DNA of 64,000 bases from Sesamum alatum (GCA_034509735.1 JACGWO010000002.1:28443636-28507635), one strand, 5' to 3'. Counted from the stretch's first letter, positions 46,430 to 58,223 are shown. Notes: generated by a model not told the origin, from the letters alone. Made by a program: numbers and translations.

Positions 46430-47172
46430 TTCATTATTTAGGAATGGTACTTTTGATAGTCATGGAGCGCTTACAAACCGTTCCAATGTCTGACTGTTTA
46501 AAAGAAGTGATCGTTTCTATTACCGGGTATCAGACCATTCCTAATTTGTATGACAATCGTTCCTTAAAGCAGGTACTAACGAATTCCAAATTATGGATAG
46601 ACCGTTCCTACATGTATTCCAAATTCAATGCTTTCGTGGTTAGGTTTTTCGTTCTAAATACAATACCAAAATGCGGTCCAATATCGTATTCCAAATTAGG
46701 AGTACAAAATCCGTTCCCAAGGACCGTGTCAAAATGTATTCCAGCGACCGTTCCTAACTTGCATAAACCACCGTTCCAAGACGTATTCCAGAAACATTGC
46801 TAAAATGAATCTGCAACTTATGTTGACAATTCCAAAATGTGTTCTAACTACCGTTCCTAAATGCGAGATTTGCTTTTGATATGACCGTTCCAAAAATTTA
46901 TAAGGTGTTCCAAATGCAAAAATACAAATTCATATATACAAAGGTAATTAAGAATGGTAAAACGATTGTATGCCAACAACCGTTCCTAAAATGGAACGGT
47001 CGGCCTGCTCCCGTTCCTAATTATTAGGAACGCCTCTCCTTGCAACGGATAGCCTCCCGTTCCTAAATCGTTCCTAATACCAATCCAAGTGAATCCAGTG
47101 ATCTATTTACCATTACAAAAATTAAAATAACCATTCCTATTTCCGTTGCAATTACCGCATTTTTTTGTAGTA
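46430..47172. repeat. Right subterminal repeats and right end of CACTA element
   Basis: A dense cluster of ACCGTTCC/GGAACGGT cores, mostly in the GACCGTTCC orientation, ending in the inverted repeat at about 47140-47172 (GCATTTTTTTGTAGTA) and followed by the AAT duplication. Confidence 0.85.
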
Positions 47173-47175
47173 AAT

Positions 47176-49010
47176 TATTATGTGATAATTCGAAATCAAA
47201 TTATTTACATCTTTTTAATTCTATGATAATTTTAATAGAAAACATGATAAAATCTAATTACTACACATTATATAATATGTTATATAATATAATAGAGATA
47301 TAGACATTTCTATTAGAATCCTATTATCATTTAATTTTGTACATGTTTAACATCTAATTAAAGGGTAGTTGAAAACCACTTATCTAATAAGTACAACTCA
47401 AAAATTTATATCTAAATTAATTTACTTTTTAAACTCATATATTTGTAATAAAAATGACCATTTAAATTAATCCATTTTTTATTTTTGCTTCACTTATGAA
47501 ATAAGATTTTTAATCTTTTTCCCAGATGTACAAATTGGGGAAAGAATAAATAATTAGTAATTTGATTTCTTTTTTTCTTTTTTAATTTTTATACCAACTA
47601 TCACTAAAGTTATTTATAACGTAATTTTGCTGTAATGATATCTTACCTTTACGTCTAATTTTGTTCCTCATGTTGGTGCAAAAAAATCTAAATTGACGAG
47701 TAATATTTCATGAAATAAATTGAAATGGAATAAGCAAAAAAATTCCATATTTCTAGTTAGATTTTATTTTTTATTGAACTTGTGGCTATTCTAAATATTT
47801 TTTCACTTATGAAATAATATTGTAATTTTTGGGGAAAATTCTGAAAAGGAAAAATAATTTAATTAGTCACTTTATATATTTGTTCTTTTAATTTTTTATT
47901 TCCTATGATAACTATCTTTAGAGTTATTTATTACATAATTCCTACTAATAGTTAGCGGCATTATGAAAATTTTAATTTTCATTATGTTACCTAAAGAGAT
48001 TCTAGAAGAAAATTATAAATTGATTAACAGTTTATCAAACGCGTGACTTAAAGTGGAATAATAAATATTAAAAAATTTAATTAAGATAATATAAAAATAA
48101 GTACTTATTATTGGAAAAATCGTGTATATAATTTTAATGATCAACTTCAAATTTATTAATTATTTAGAGTTCAATTATTGGTCTAATACACTATTAATTA
48201 GGCATCCATGATATTGCTTATTGCCATATAAAATTGTATTTTTTGTGTTATTTTAATTAGATTATTTTAGTCATGACAAAAGATTGAAAAACTAAAACAT
48301 TTTACAAGTTTACTCATATTTTTATGATATTTTATTTTAACATTTAAATGTTATTCAATTAAATAACATAATTTTAATGATCAAACTTCAATGTATTAAA
48401 TATTCAGATTCCAAATATTGGTCTAATTACACTATTAATTGGGCATCTATGATATTTTTTATTTCCATAAAAAAAATTATCGAATGTGTTATTTTATTAA
48501 GATTATTTTAGTCATGACAAAAGATTTAATAACAAAACATTTTTCAAGTTTACTCTTATTTTTATGATATTTTATTTAAAATTTGAATTATACTCAATTA
48601 AATAATATGTAGCACATATATAATCTAATCTAAATTAATTTGTCTCAATCTCCATTAGAATTTTACCATACTATTTAACTTTATATGTATTTAACATCTA
48701 ACAGAATACTAATTAAACTTATCAGTGGAAACAACTCAATAATTTATATCTTGTTTTAAGGTTATAATATGCATTACGAAAAATGTAAGAAATGTAAAAT
48801 GTCAAGTTTATTTTAAATTTTTATTTTGTTAATGTTGTTATTCAATGTTTTTAAGTTTGTGTTGTATTAATTGTAAAATATATTAAATGAAAATCAAATT
48901 AATTTATAAAGAAGTAAGAATAATTAAAAAAATTGCTATTAAATTATGTTTAGACTTTCTTTTGATCGAGAGCTATATATAATGTACATAGCATTTGAAA
49001 CCCATTATGA
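47176..49010. repeat. AT-rich region with two diverged tandem duplications
   Basis: A pair of units of about 240 bp lies at 48130-48365 and 48366-48605 (shared TTTAATGATCAA, ATTAGGCATCCATGATAT and GTCATGACAAAAGAT). A more diverged pair lies at about 47480-47640 and 47795-47950. No ORF. 48805-49000 resembles 34128-34300. Confidence 0.7.
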
Positions 49011-49011
49011 A

Positions 49012-49172
49012 GGTAAATTATATTTTTTGGTCCTTATACATACTCGCTCATTCGTTTTTGGTCCCTAACATCATATGTCATGATTTTGGTTCCAAAATAT
49101 CGTGGCATGTAAACATTAAGAACTAAAAGAGAATAAGTGTTACATATAGAGACCAAAAACGTAATTTACTCG
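49012..49172. mobile_element. Small inverted-repeat element
   Basis: Ends GTAAATTATATTTTTTGGTCC and, reversed, GTAAATTACGTTTTTGGTCTC, with GGTCC-type motifs inside. It looks like a plant MITE; no clear target duplication. A related copy lies at 49498. Confidence 0.6.
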
Positions 49173-49497
49173 TTCTTTTACTATGAAAGAAGAAAAAGAT
49201 TAATTTTTATTTGGTTCGATTAAAATATATAGCCAGAATGGATTTAAAGTAGTAATTTTGTTCCAATTAATATAATAGAGCATAAGTATTTTTATTCATT
49301 TTTAATGATACTTATTTGCATGTAATCAGAGATATTAAAATCTAATTACAAAAACTTAAATTTAGATTCATGAGTTTAAATTCAATATATCTTGGATTTT
49401 AGTTTTATTGTAATTAATTACCAAATAATGGTTTATCTTATAAATAGTTACAAATAAAATTAGTGAAAAATTACAAAAAAAAAATATATATTAAAAG

Positions 49498-49743
49498 GGT
49501 AAGTTACATTTTTGGTCCTTATATAGCCACTTATTCACTTTTTGTCCATAATGTCACGTGTCATGGTTTTGGTCCGTAATAGTTATTTATTTTTTTTTTT
49601 TATAGACTTGGTTCTGAATTTGATAATAGGACAAAATTTGTAAATATTTATAAATATTAGGAACCAAAATAGTGGCATGTAAATATTAGGGACCAAAAAT
49701 AAATAAGTGACTATATATATATGGGGACCAAAAATATAATTTA
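49498..49743. mobile_element. Small inverted-repeat element, second copy
   Basis: Ends GGGTAAGTTACATTTTTGGTCC and, reversed, CGGATAAATTATATTTTTGGTCC. Internal GGGACCAAAAAT motifs. Related to the element at 49012. 49180-49497 between them is AT-rich without features. Confidence 0.6.
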
Positions 49744-49754
49744 TCCGTATTACA

Positions 49755-50607
49755 AAAGATCAAGTCAAGTAACTTCACATACCAAGAATTTGATATATGC
49801 ATTTTTTTTTTAAACTATTCACAAATAATTTCTTAATCAAAGTAATATCCATAGTCAATCAACACCAAAAATATAAAAAATAAACTACCAATACATAACA
49901 ATACTAAATTTAAGTGAACTGATTAATTTTCTTTATCTAGCAAGGCTACCACAACATTAAAATATTATCATAAAAATAAGGGTTAATTATGCCGCTCTCC
50001 CCTGAGGTTTGATGTAATTACACATAAATTTCTCGTGGTTTGAAAAATTACATCTAGTACCCCCTTAATGTTTAGATCCCTCTGTTAGTTAGAATTCATT
50101 GAATTTATTGATATTAATAAAAAAAAATATAATAAAAATTCATATTTACTCCCGATTGACTTATTATTGGTTTATGCATGCCAAATAATTTTTTTCCTGA
50201 CCCAACTACCCATATATATGTTCACACGCTAATGCGTGTGATGGCGTATATCTTTATCCTTATAAAGGTAGTTTGGTCAGAAAAGATTTGTTTGGTTTGC
50301 AATAAGTCAATAATAAGTCCATTTGGGATAAAAGTGGATTTTCATTAATATTTTTTTTACTAATATTAGTAAATTTGATGAATTTTTACTAATGAGGGAA
50401 TCTATTTATTAGACAGAAACAAACGTCATTGGTACCAGATGTACATACACCAAACTTCAGGGAGGACATTGTAATTATCCCTAAAAATACTATTACCGAA
50501 AAATATATAAATGAAAGTTTATTTCATTAATCACAACCTTACAAGTTTTATTATAAAATCAAAACTTATGTTGCATAGTTAAATACAGTAACTTTTATAA
50601 ATAAGTT
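49755..50607. repeat. Diverged copy of the 34.4-35.45 kb repeat
   Basis: Homologous to 34381-34590 (AATCAAAGTA, AGTCAATCAA, CCACAACAT) and, after the MITE at 49979, to 35395-35450 (AATCAAAACTTA, GTTAAATA, AATAAGTTTG). It has one copy of the unit and no long AAT array. Confidence 0.75.
49979..50482. mobile_element. MITE-like element, 504 bp, with duplication AAAAATA
   Basis: Ends AGGGTTAATTATGCC and, reversed, AGGGATAATTACAATG. The 7-bp repeat AAAAATA flanks it (49972-49978 and 50483-50489). No ORF. It interrupts the 49755-50607 repeat. Confidence 0.7.
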
Positions 50608-51295
50608 TGTGATGTGAGCTTAAAGAGCTCGTTCTTGGGCTTGAACGGAGTGACCTTTAATTCTCTGCAAGCTTCGGGAACCTGCAAAAAAAGCGTTAGC
50701 ACTCCGACACTCAAGTCGATAACCAGTTACAAAAGAATAAACATAAATGAAACGAAAAAGAGATGAATTCTCGTGATTAAAGAGCATAAAATGAGCAAAG
50801 TGTGAGCGTGAGAGCATAAAATCGTGTATTGGAGTACCAAAAAAACGTTACTTGAGCCAGCCATATGAGCTGGTATTTATATAAGAAGAGTCATGGTTGG
50901 AAAGACTCCTAGTTGCTTCGGGACTCTGGATGGACTTTGTGCTGGCCTTCCCAGACTTCAACAGCCCCTGGACTCCTTGAAACTAGAGGGTCTGTTGAAA
51001 AAGTCTTCCGCGGATAAGGATAGAGGGTAGACCCGGTCAACCTTTATCCTTCCTTGGTGGGTCTAGGCCTCCGCTCTAAGCCTTCTTGAAGGGTCTTCCT
51101 CTCCAGGTTGGACCGGACTCCCTCTTTATTGGGGCAGGCCTGGTCGATACTACCTTGGGCATGGGCTGGAGTCCTAAGTGGGCCTCCTCCTGTATATAGG
51201 CGGGCCTCTGCGTAGGGCCTTCACTTTTGGACTACTACTAACGTCTTTTGGGCTTCTGGGCCTTGATTCTGGACTGGTCTTTTTAGCATATATCA
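50608..51295 (-). mobile_element. 3' LTR of Tat-type Gypsy element
   Basis: On the minus strand it begins TGATATATGC at 51295, directly after a G-rich polypurine tract, and carries a TATATAAATA box (50874-50883). Its left edge is placed at 50608 because homology to the 35.4-kb repeat stops there. Length about 690 bp. Confidence 0.75.
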
Positions 51296-51312
51296 ATTAG
51301 TCCCCCCCACTC
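51296..51312 (-). other. Polypurine tract
   Basis: On the minus strand GTGGGGGGGACTAAT precedes the LTR. It is the primer for plus-strand DNA synthesis. 51313-51770, next to it, has no recognisable coding sequence. Confidence 0.75.
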
Positions 51313-51780
51313 TGAGCGGGAAGGTTCACTACCATTCCCACTCATAGTAGAGTCCTCTTCAAAAAAGGTGTCGAGGGAGGTGCTACCGTCTTTCCTAACT
51401 GTTGAGCTCCAGGCAAGCCTCCTGCTTGGTTGAGGGAAGTGGAACAGCTGCCTAGGGCGACGGGCGTCTGGTCGCCTACACATGTCAAGATGATTGGGGC
51501 TGCCTGTATGGCAGGCTAGGCCTTAGGCCTGCATAAGGGCTACGCGAGTGAGTGTCACTCGCCTTGGCTGGGGGCAGTTACTACAAACCACCCACTCCAG
51601 TTACTCCTCACTTTTGGTAACCGCCCAATAGAAGGCGGTTTCTTGCATGATCTTTTGGTAACCGCATCTCTTCTCCATGTTTTCCAATTTGATCGTGTTA
51701 TTACGCTTGTCCCGCTTCATTCTTTCGTCTTCCCACGTCTTTGCAAGAGAGATACTGTAGTTTTAAACCTCCAGCATCTC

Positions 51781-51788
51781 TATAAATG
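51781..51788 (+). promoter_or_regulatory. TATA box of the antisense ORF
   Basis: TATAAATG on +, in a CTC-rich context, about 100 bp before the first codons of the antisense ORF. It suggests an own promoter inside the Gypsy element. Confidence 0.55.
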
Positions 51789-51849
51789 CCCTTCTTCCCT
51801 TATTTTGCATTCCTTCACTTCTTTTTCGCAAAAAATATCTTCATCCACT

Positions 51850-54800
51850 TCGTCCGACGAGTTTATCAAGTTTGTGGGTGAGTGGCTGGAGGCGATGATT
51901 CTTTCGCCGCTTCTTCCATAGGGGCGGCGGCTGGTCCTGCGGCCCCTCGTGACGGCCGTCGGTGGAGCTTGAGAAATCTCTCTTGTGCCCCTAGATGTTT
52001 GATTGACGAGGAGGAGGATGAGGTCTTGGAGATGGGGAGTCCCACTGGGGGGAATGATGAAGAGTTTCTTCCCCGGAGGAGGAATAAGGAGAACAGCGGG
52101 AGGTGGAGGATGAGGAGGAAGAGGAAGAGAGGGAAGCGAGTCCCTTCCTCTGGAGAGAGCATCATTTTTTAAGGCCTCCGATGCTGTTCGGTTGAGGGAG
52201 GATTCCGGAATCCCCCAAGGCTATACTATTTATGTTCCCTCCCCCGACAGTTCGCCCGAGCATCCCCCTTCTGGTTGTTTGTGTTTTTATTGGACCCAGT
52301 TGAGGGCTGGCCTTAGGTTTCCTCTCCCCTCTATTTATCAAGACGTTGCCAAGTTATTTAGGGTTCCTCTGAACCAGTTGACCCCCAACTCCTTCCGTCT
52401 TCTTGCTAGTTTAGCCATAATCTTTACGTACCATAGTTGGCCCGTCTCCAGTCAGCATTTTTGTTTTTGTTTTCAATTGAGAAAAATCAGAACCTGGCAT
52501 CTTCCATTTCTTCCCTCGAAGGGGGGTCCGCTTCCTGCCTGCCCCGAGCACACCTAAGTCTTGGAGGGGCAATTTCTTTTTTGTGCACCTCCCTCTTCTC
52601 TGGTCCTTCCCCTATGAGTGGATTTCTCACCTCCCTCCTGTGGACCCTAGCGGCTGGGAAGGATAGGTCGTCAGCCCTCTCCGCCTTTCTGGAGGAGTTG
52701 AATGAGGACTCTTATGACATCAGGGGCCTCATAGAGGAAGGGCTCCTCTTCCAATTTGGGTTGAGCCCCAAGGACGTCCTTTTGGAGGAGCCCCAGAGTA
52801 CCCTTTGCTCTTTCTTTCCTTCATTCTTGCATTATATGTTGTGCATTTTCTGAATTCGTGTTTTTCTCTTTTGCGCAAAGAAGGTCATGTTTGACAGGCT
52901 ACTCGGGGAAACTGCTCATGGTGTTGGAATAGGTGACCAGAAAGCCAATAGGTTTGGCAATTTGTAACCTATCCGACAACTTGATGTGAATGTAATATTA
53001 TTATGTGATGAATAAAGTGAGTGTTCGTCACTATTGGTACCTACTTTGTTGTGCTCACTTTACATTTGTTAAAACGGCGTTTAACTTATATCACAACAAA
53101 GCCCACAGACCATGGATAACAACTCATGCAGTTGGGCCACGCATTGGATGGTGGTCATGAAAACCAACTGATTAAGAGTTGGGTCTGAAACGTTCCAAGT
53201 CGAGGACCTCGAGACAGGGCATCGAGAGTCTTATTGAGACTTGCGTCAAGAGTCGTGTTCATTGGATGAGTGCCGTGTTTCATCGGCGACAGGCGTGGGA
53301 CGCCTACACGATCTTGATGGGTTGGTCGACTGGGGTCGAGCCGACTGGACTGACTCGCGGGGATCATCATATGGAAGCCTTGGAGGCTTGGTCGGTATGA
53401 TTGGTTTTCCCCGGTTCCGATAGTACGGGAGTAATCCTCAGACTTGAGGGATCATGGCAGTCGCGTGCACAGGACGGTTGTATCTTGGATCTGGCGAGAG
53501 CTAATCATTCTGTAAGATGATTATCATAAGCCTTGTCCAGTGCAGTCAGAATGTGTAGCGAGGACGGTGGATCCCAAGAAGAGGATCCGTCCCCTGTCAG
53601 TATGTGACAGAGGTATCTCCTATGCACTCGGAGACACGTTCATGCTGTTTGAAGTTGTGGCCACAGTGGTTGGTCGAACAGGGAATGGTTTCCTGTGTCG
53701 ACGCAATGAAGCATACGTGGTCTCGAGTATTAAGCATAGATGCCTAGTCAAGGATGGGAACCGACGCCCAATTCCATACCCTAGACTAAGGCCGGGAGAC
53801 GGTAGACGGAAGGATCGTACCCGTACGGAATCGGCGCCTAAATGTTCACGCCAATTCACCTAGTCTCTAGTGCCATGGACCGTTGCTAGACGGCCACCCA
53901 TGGTAACGGGCCCTTGTGGGACACGGGCCCAAGTCTAGCTGAGGGTGAATCTAAAGGGTCACACACAAATCACCGAGGAGGTTGAGAGATCGACTTGGAG
54001 TCAATCTCGAAGGATAAAATAAGTAATTAGATTACTTAAGGGAAAGTCCATTGGATGGACGGGCCGATATTGTATCGGGCTTTCATTTAATCGGTAAATT
54101 GGATTTTCGATTAAATATGGAAAGTTGAGATGTTGAGACGTTGGATCTTTTAATTGGATTAAAAGATCAACGGGAATAATTTAAGTGGACATTAAACTGG
54201 ATTTAATATTGGGTTCGTCGCAATTGGATTACGATAAAACCCAGTCCGTTAAATTATACCCGAGAAGAGAAATAATTCCTAATTTGGAATGGGAAGAAGT
54301 TGGACTTCTTTCCTTAATCAAACATGACCGACACGCTCTCTTGGAGGAAGCAAAATCAGCCATGTTTCATGCTAGGTGGTATGTTGACTTATCTCTTTTG
54401 GAAAGAGACAAATCAACTCCAATCAAGCTCTTCCCTTTTGGTATGATTTGATCATACCATAAATTTTGGTAGGCTTGATTGAAGAATTGATGGTGATTGA
54501 TTGGAATGAATCTAGACATCCTTGGATGAACCTAGACACATTCCAATAATCACATTAATTATGTATATATATTAGAATATACAACACCAAGCATAAGTGA
54601 TTCATTATTCATCTTTTTCTAGGAAAAAGAGAAGACAAAAATCCTCTCCTCTCTCTCAATTTCCGTGCTCTCTCCCTCTCTTACACTTGTGTTCTTCACT
54701 TGATTTTGAATCAAGAAGAAGAACAAAGTAGGTTTAAGAGAACACTAATTCACAGTGTTCTTCTCTTAAACCGATTTCTTCTAAACCCCCGTTCTTTTCT

Positions 54801-56456
54801 AGCAAGAAGAATGTGAGTTTCTTCCGGTGTGGTGTGAATCACCTTTGGAGAATCCATACGTTTGGATTTCGTGAGCATTCCGGAGAAGGAACAATGCAAG
54901 TAGCCGGGAGCATACGCTAAACAATCAAAGGTAACGGTTTATTACGCTTTGATTGATTTCATTTATATATCTATGCCCTATGTGCTTAAATATATGTTTT
55001 AATATTTACACATCCTACATCGAACGCCCGGTTGAGCACCCAAGGGTACACCCCTTGGGATTCGCGTATTTTGAATTTGATTTAAATTTACGCACTTTCC
55101 ACGCTTTCTCGCTTCCGCTCGCGCTCCCCGGGCGGATCCGCTTGTCCTTCACATGGGAGTCCGGTCAGGACTCCTTCTGCCGCGCAGACACCAAAAGAGA
55201 CGCCTGCCCCTGGTGACGGGAAGGGGAAGCGCCTAGCCACTCTTGTTGGTGGGCCTTCTAAGTGGGCAACGGGAGGCTCTTCTAGCCATCCTCCTACAGG
55301 AGCTCCTTGCGGGTATCCACCCAGTCGAGTACGGCCCCTCCTCCTTCCTCTGGGGGCTCCTCTCTCGGCGCCAGCACTTTGTTCCGGACTGGGGGGTGCA
55401 CACCCATCAGTCCCTTCCAAGGGACAAGGAAGGAGAGCCAAGGCTTGCTACTGAGTTTTTGCGGGGGCTGATCCTCCCAGTGGACTGCTACTCGTTGACC
55501 TCCCTTCCTAGGGAGGAGTTGGCCGGGGCCTTCACCAACCAGCTGGCCAAGGTATGTTATTTTACCCTAGCGAGATTCTTATTTTTGGTGTTTTGATGAG
55601 GCTATTGATCTTCATTCTTTTCTTGCAGATGACTTTTATGGCAGGGGAACTTTTGAGCGGCCATTTGGAGACTCTCCCCCCCTCCTCCTCCTGACCCCCA
55701 ACGGAAGCGACTTGAAAATCGAGTGGGGTGTCTGGTTTTCGAGGTGACCAAGCTCAAGGAGGCCAAGAGGGAGGTCACTAGGAAGTATCAGCAGGCGGAG
55801 AAGGAGAGGAAGAGGCTGTAGTAGGACTTCCTGGCCCTGTCCCAGGATTAGTCGGAGGCGCTTCGCTAGGCTGCCGACAAGGCCTATTTAGAATTTCTCA
55901 ATGCTAAGGAGGGCAATCAGTTTCTGGCGTCATACTAGGAGAGCCGCCTCATGGAGTACAAGAAGTCTGAGGAATTCCAGGGAGAGGTGGCTAGGATTGT
56001 CGGGCCATTCTTAAGGTATGGCTTTACGTCCTACCAAGAACTGTTTGCGGCCCAAGGCTATCCTCCACAGGGGGCGAACCTCTCCTTCTTGGATTATGAT
56101 GGGTTATGAAGAGGGGCCCCAACCCCTTTGCTCTTCCTCCGCCCGTTACTAAGCCTCCCTCCCTTGATCCAGGTAACAAGTTTGTCCGCTTTACTTCCGT
56201 ATTTTATGGGATTCTTAAGCTCCTCAATGATATGGCTGGTAAATTCTTTTTTGAGGAGGAACTGGATCAAGTGTTGGAGACAGTGATGGAGGAGATCCAA
56301 GCCCCGGAAGGGGGGGATGGGGCGCCTCTAACCAATAAGCCATCTGCGACTGATCCAGCCCCCTTGGTAGACGCCATTGATGCCGCTCCCCCCTACCTAC
56401 AGGTAAAAGCTATGGAAGAGCCTGAGAAGACCCTGCCTGTGGGGAAGGATGTTTGA
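51850..56456 (+). pseudogene. Antisense ORF of Tat-type Gypsy (Transposase_28-like), interrupted
   Basis: The coding begins at about 51882 (no clear ATG) with an acidic/basic N-terminus and a stop near 52170. It continues with GYTIYVPSPDSS and CLCFYWTQLRAGLRFPLPSIYQDVAKLF, then NQLTPNSFRLLASLAIIF, the 'putative gypsy type transposon' pattern. After solo LTR10 (52922-55151) follow a Pro/Ser-rich linker, a second domain (to 55549) and a GT-AG intron (about 55550-55629). A coiled-coil-like region (55730-55990) with four stops comes next, then an open end (56106-56456). Its role is unknown in the literature; this copy cannot give a full protein. Confidence 0.75.
52922..55151 (+). mobile_element. 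Copia family B LTR10, solo LTR, duplication CATGG
   Basis: A complete 2,230-bp LTR (TGTTGGAATAGGTGACC to CCGCTTGTCCTTCA) flanked by CATGG (52917-52921 and 55152-55156). It has the same length as LTR11 and is nearly identical to it, so it is young. ORFs inside occur at the same places in both copies and reflect LTR similarity, not genes. Confidence 0.92.
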
Positions 56457-57403
56457 ATGTAACCCCCCCCATAATTTTCTACTGATCTTGCCCCACTAAT
56501 GCAAGGGGATGAAATAATTTCATTTTCTTTTTTTATTGTTTGAATGATGATACTACTCCCTCCCCCCCTAGCCGGTTTGGCTTGGGGGTTTTCGTATGGT
56601 ATGCTTTTCCTTTTGCTTTACTTGTGCCTTCTCGTAATTTTTGGAAGATTGGGAGTTAGTTGCTCTATGCATGCTTTTCTTGTAGCTCCTAAAAGGGAGA
56701 TAGGATTTTTGTTGATGCCTTGAATGTTGTCTGAGATAGGACGTGATTTTGCTTCCCAAGGGAGGCGTTGAATGCGCCCTGATATGTATGGAGGCTTTGT
56801 AAACTTTGTTTGAACGTGGTTGCTTGCTTAAAATAAAACTTATTTTGCATTAACACCTGTAATCATAGCAGGAAAAAATGTACCTGCAATATGACCAGAC
56901 TTTGCCTGGATGTTTGCGTAAAAGGATGGCTTGTTGGGTAGTTTGCCTGCAATAGGGCAGGGATTATTGAGTAGACTTCCTGTGTAGTAGCAAGGCTTGT
57001 TGAGGAAACTGCCTACGAGGTGGCAGGGCTTATGAGAAGTACCGCCTGCAAAGTGGCAAGGCTTGTTAGATAGAATGCCTGCGAACGAGCAGGGCTTATT
57101 GAGTGGACTGCCTGCACTGTGGCAGGGCTTGTTGGATAGACTGCTTGCGAAAGAGCAGGGCTTCTTAAGTAGACTGCCTGTACTGTGGCAGGGCTTGTTG
57201 GATAGACTGCTTGCGAAAGAGCAGGGCTTCTTAAGTAGACTGCCTGTACTGTGGCAGGGCTTGTTTAAGTGCTTGAGGGATCCCCGCTTTAGGGGGATGA
57301 GGAGATGTCCTTCTGTGAGGAGCCTGCCTTGGACAATAAGATTAGTCTTTCGTTAGGGAAGGCATGGGGATGCCCCTCTCAGAATAGGTCCACTTGAAGG
57401 GAC
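56457..57403. repeat. Gypsy spacer with 33/66-bp tandem repeats
   Basis: No gene. A plus-strand AATAAA lies at 56832-56837, which could end the antisense transcript. From about 56930 to 57270, units of GGCAGGGCTTGTTGGATAG and GAGCAGGGCTTCTTAAGTAG alternate; a 66-bp pair is repeated almost perfectly at 57117-57255. Confidence 0.8.
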
Positions 57404-58215
57404 TTATGCGAAGAATCTCTTAAGATTGTGTATGTTCCATGGTCGAGGAAGTGAGTGTTCGTTCCCGTCCTCTAGCTCGTATGCTCCGTTACCTAGGACT
57501 CCCCTAACTTTGTAGGGTCCTTCCCAGGTTGGGTCCAGCTTGCCCACTGGTTTCGATGCTTCTACCTTTCAGAGTACCAAGTCGCCAACTTGGAATCCCC
57601 GGGACCTAATCCGTTTGTTGTAGGCATTGATCATATGATTTTGTATCTTTGCATTCGGAGGAAGACTTTTTCTCTGAGCAAATTGTTGTTGTATTTTTCC
57701 GAATAACACATTATCCGGTGGGAAGGCATGCCCACTTCGGCTGGTATTACAACATCCGTCCCATAAACTAGGGAAAAGGGGCATTCGCCCATAGAATTTC
57801 TAGGAGAGGTTCCATAGGCCCATAGGGAACTGTGAGCTTTTTAGCCCAGTTGCCCCTGGCTCTATCGAGTCTTCTTTTGATGCCTTGTAGGAGGATGCGG
57901 TTGATGACCTCCACTTGACCATTAGCTTGAGGGTGAGCCACAGAGGTGAATCTTTGTCTAATACATAACCCCTGCACCAATCTCATATTTTGTTTCCTTG
58001 AAACTGTTGTCTATTGTCCAAAATGATCTCCCAGGCGCGACATATGATATTTTTCCATAGGAACTTCATGACTTCTCCCTCTGTGATGTGGGAGAGAGGT
58101 TCGGCCTCTACCCATTTCGTGAAGTAGTCTATGGCTACTAACAGGAACTTTTGATGTCCTAGGGCCATGGGGAACGGCCCCACAATGTCCATCCCCCATT
58201 GCGCGAAAGGGTATG
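57404..58215 (-). pseudogene. Ty3/Gypsy integrase, C-terminal half of pol
   Basis: On the minus strand: MDIVGPFPMALGHQKFLLVA with the first catalytic Asp, DYFTKWVEAEPL, WKNIICR, a frameshifted second Asp region (LDNRQQFQG), then HPQANGQVEVINR with the catalytic Glu. It continues to FQVGDLVL, a stop at 57569-57571, and GPYKVRGVLGNGAYEL, ending NLKRFFA at the natural stop 57404-57406. Upstream pol (RT, RNase H) is outside because a Copia element sits at 58224. Confidence 0.88.
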
Positions 58216-58223
58216 GGGCCAGC

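Larger units (their letters stand above)
35631..47172 (+). mobile_element. CACTA (En/Spm) DNA transposon, 11.5 kb, defective
   Basis: Left end CACTACAAAAAAAATGCGG; the right end, reversed, reads TACTACAAAAAAATGCGG, followed on both sides by A/GTTGAAACGG-like sequence (inverted repeats of about 30 bp). The 3-bp duplication AAT flanks it (35628-35630 and 47173-47175). It contains a TNP2 transposase gene, a second gene of Transposase_24 type, and dense GGAACGGTC/GACCGTTCC subterminal repeats. The right terminal base differs from canonical CACTA. It carries a Copia LTR (37472-39582) and a deletion of the TNP2 core, so it cannot move by itself. Confidence 0.9.
50608..58223 (-). mobile_element. Ty3/Gypsy element of Tat type (minus strand), partial
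   Basis: Minus-strand order: integrase end (58215-57404), spacer with tandem repeats, a region carrying an antisense ORF, polypurine tract (51312-51296) and 3' LTR (51295-50608). An antisense ORF with the 'putative gypsy type transposon' domain between pol and the 3' LTR is a hallmark of Tat-lineage plant elements. The right part is displaced by the Copia element inserted at 58224. The antisense ORF carries solo LTR10. Confidence 0.82.

Noticed and set aside
51643..51921. 92-codon plus-strand ORF near the Gypsy 3' end
   Set aside because: It overlaps the TATA box and start of the antisense ORF in another frame and has no recognisable domain.
53540..53863. 107-codon ORF repeated at 58841
   Set aside because: It lies inside the family B LTR in both copies; conservation reflects recent copying of the LTR, not a gene.
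56930..57270. CRISPR-like spaced repeats
   Set aside because: Units are contiguous with no unique spacers, and the context is a plant Gypsy element.
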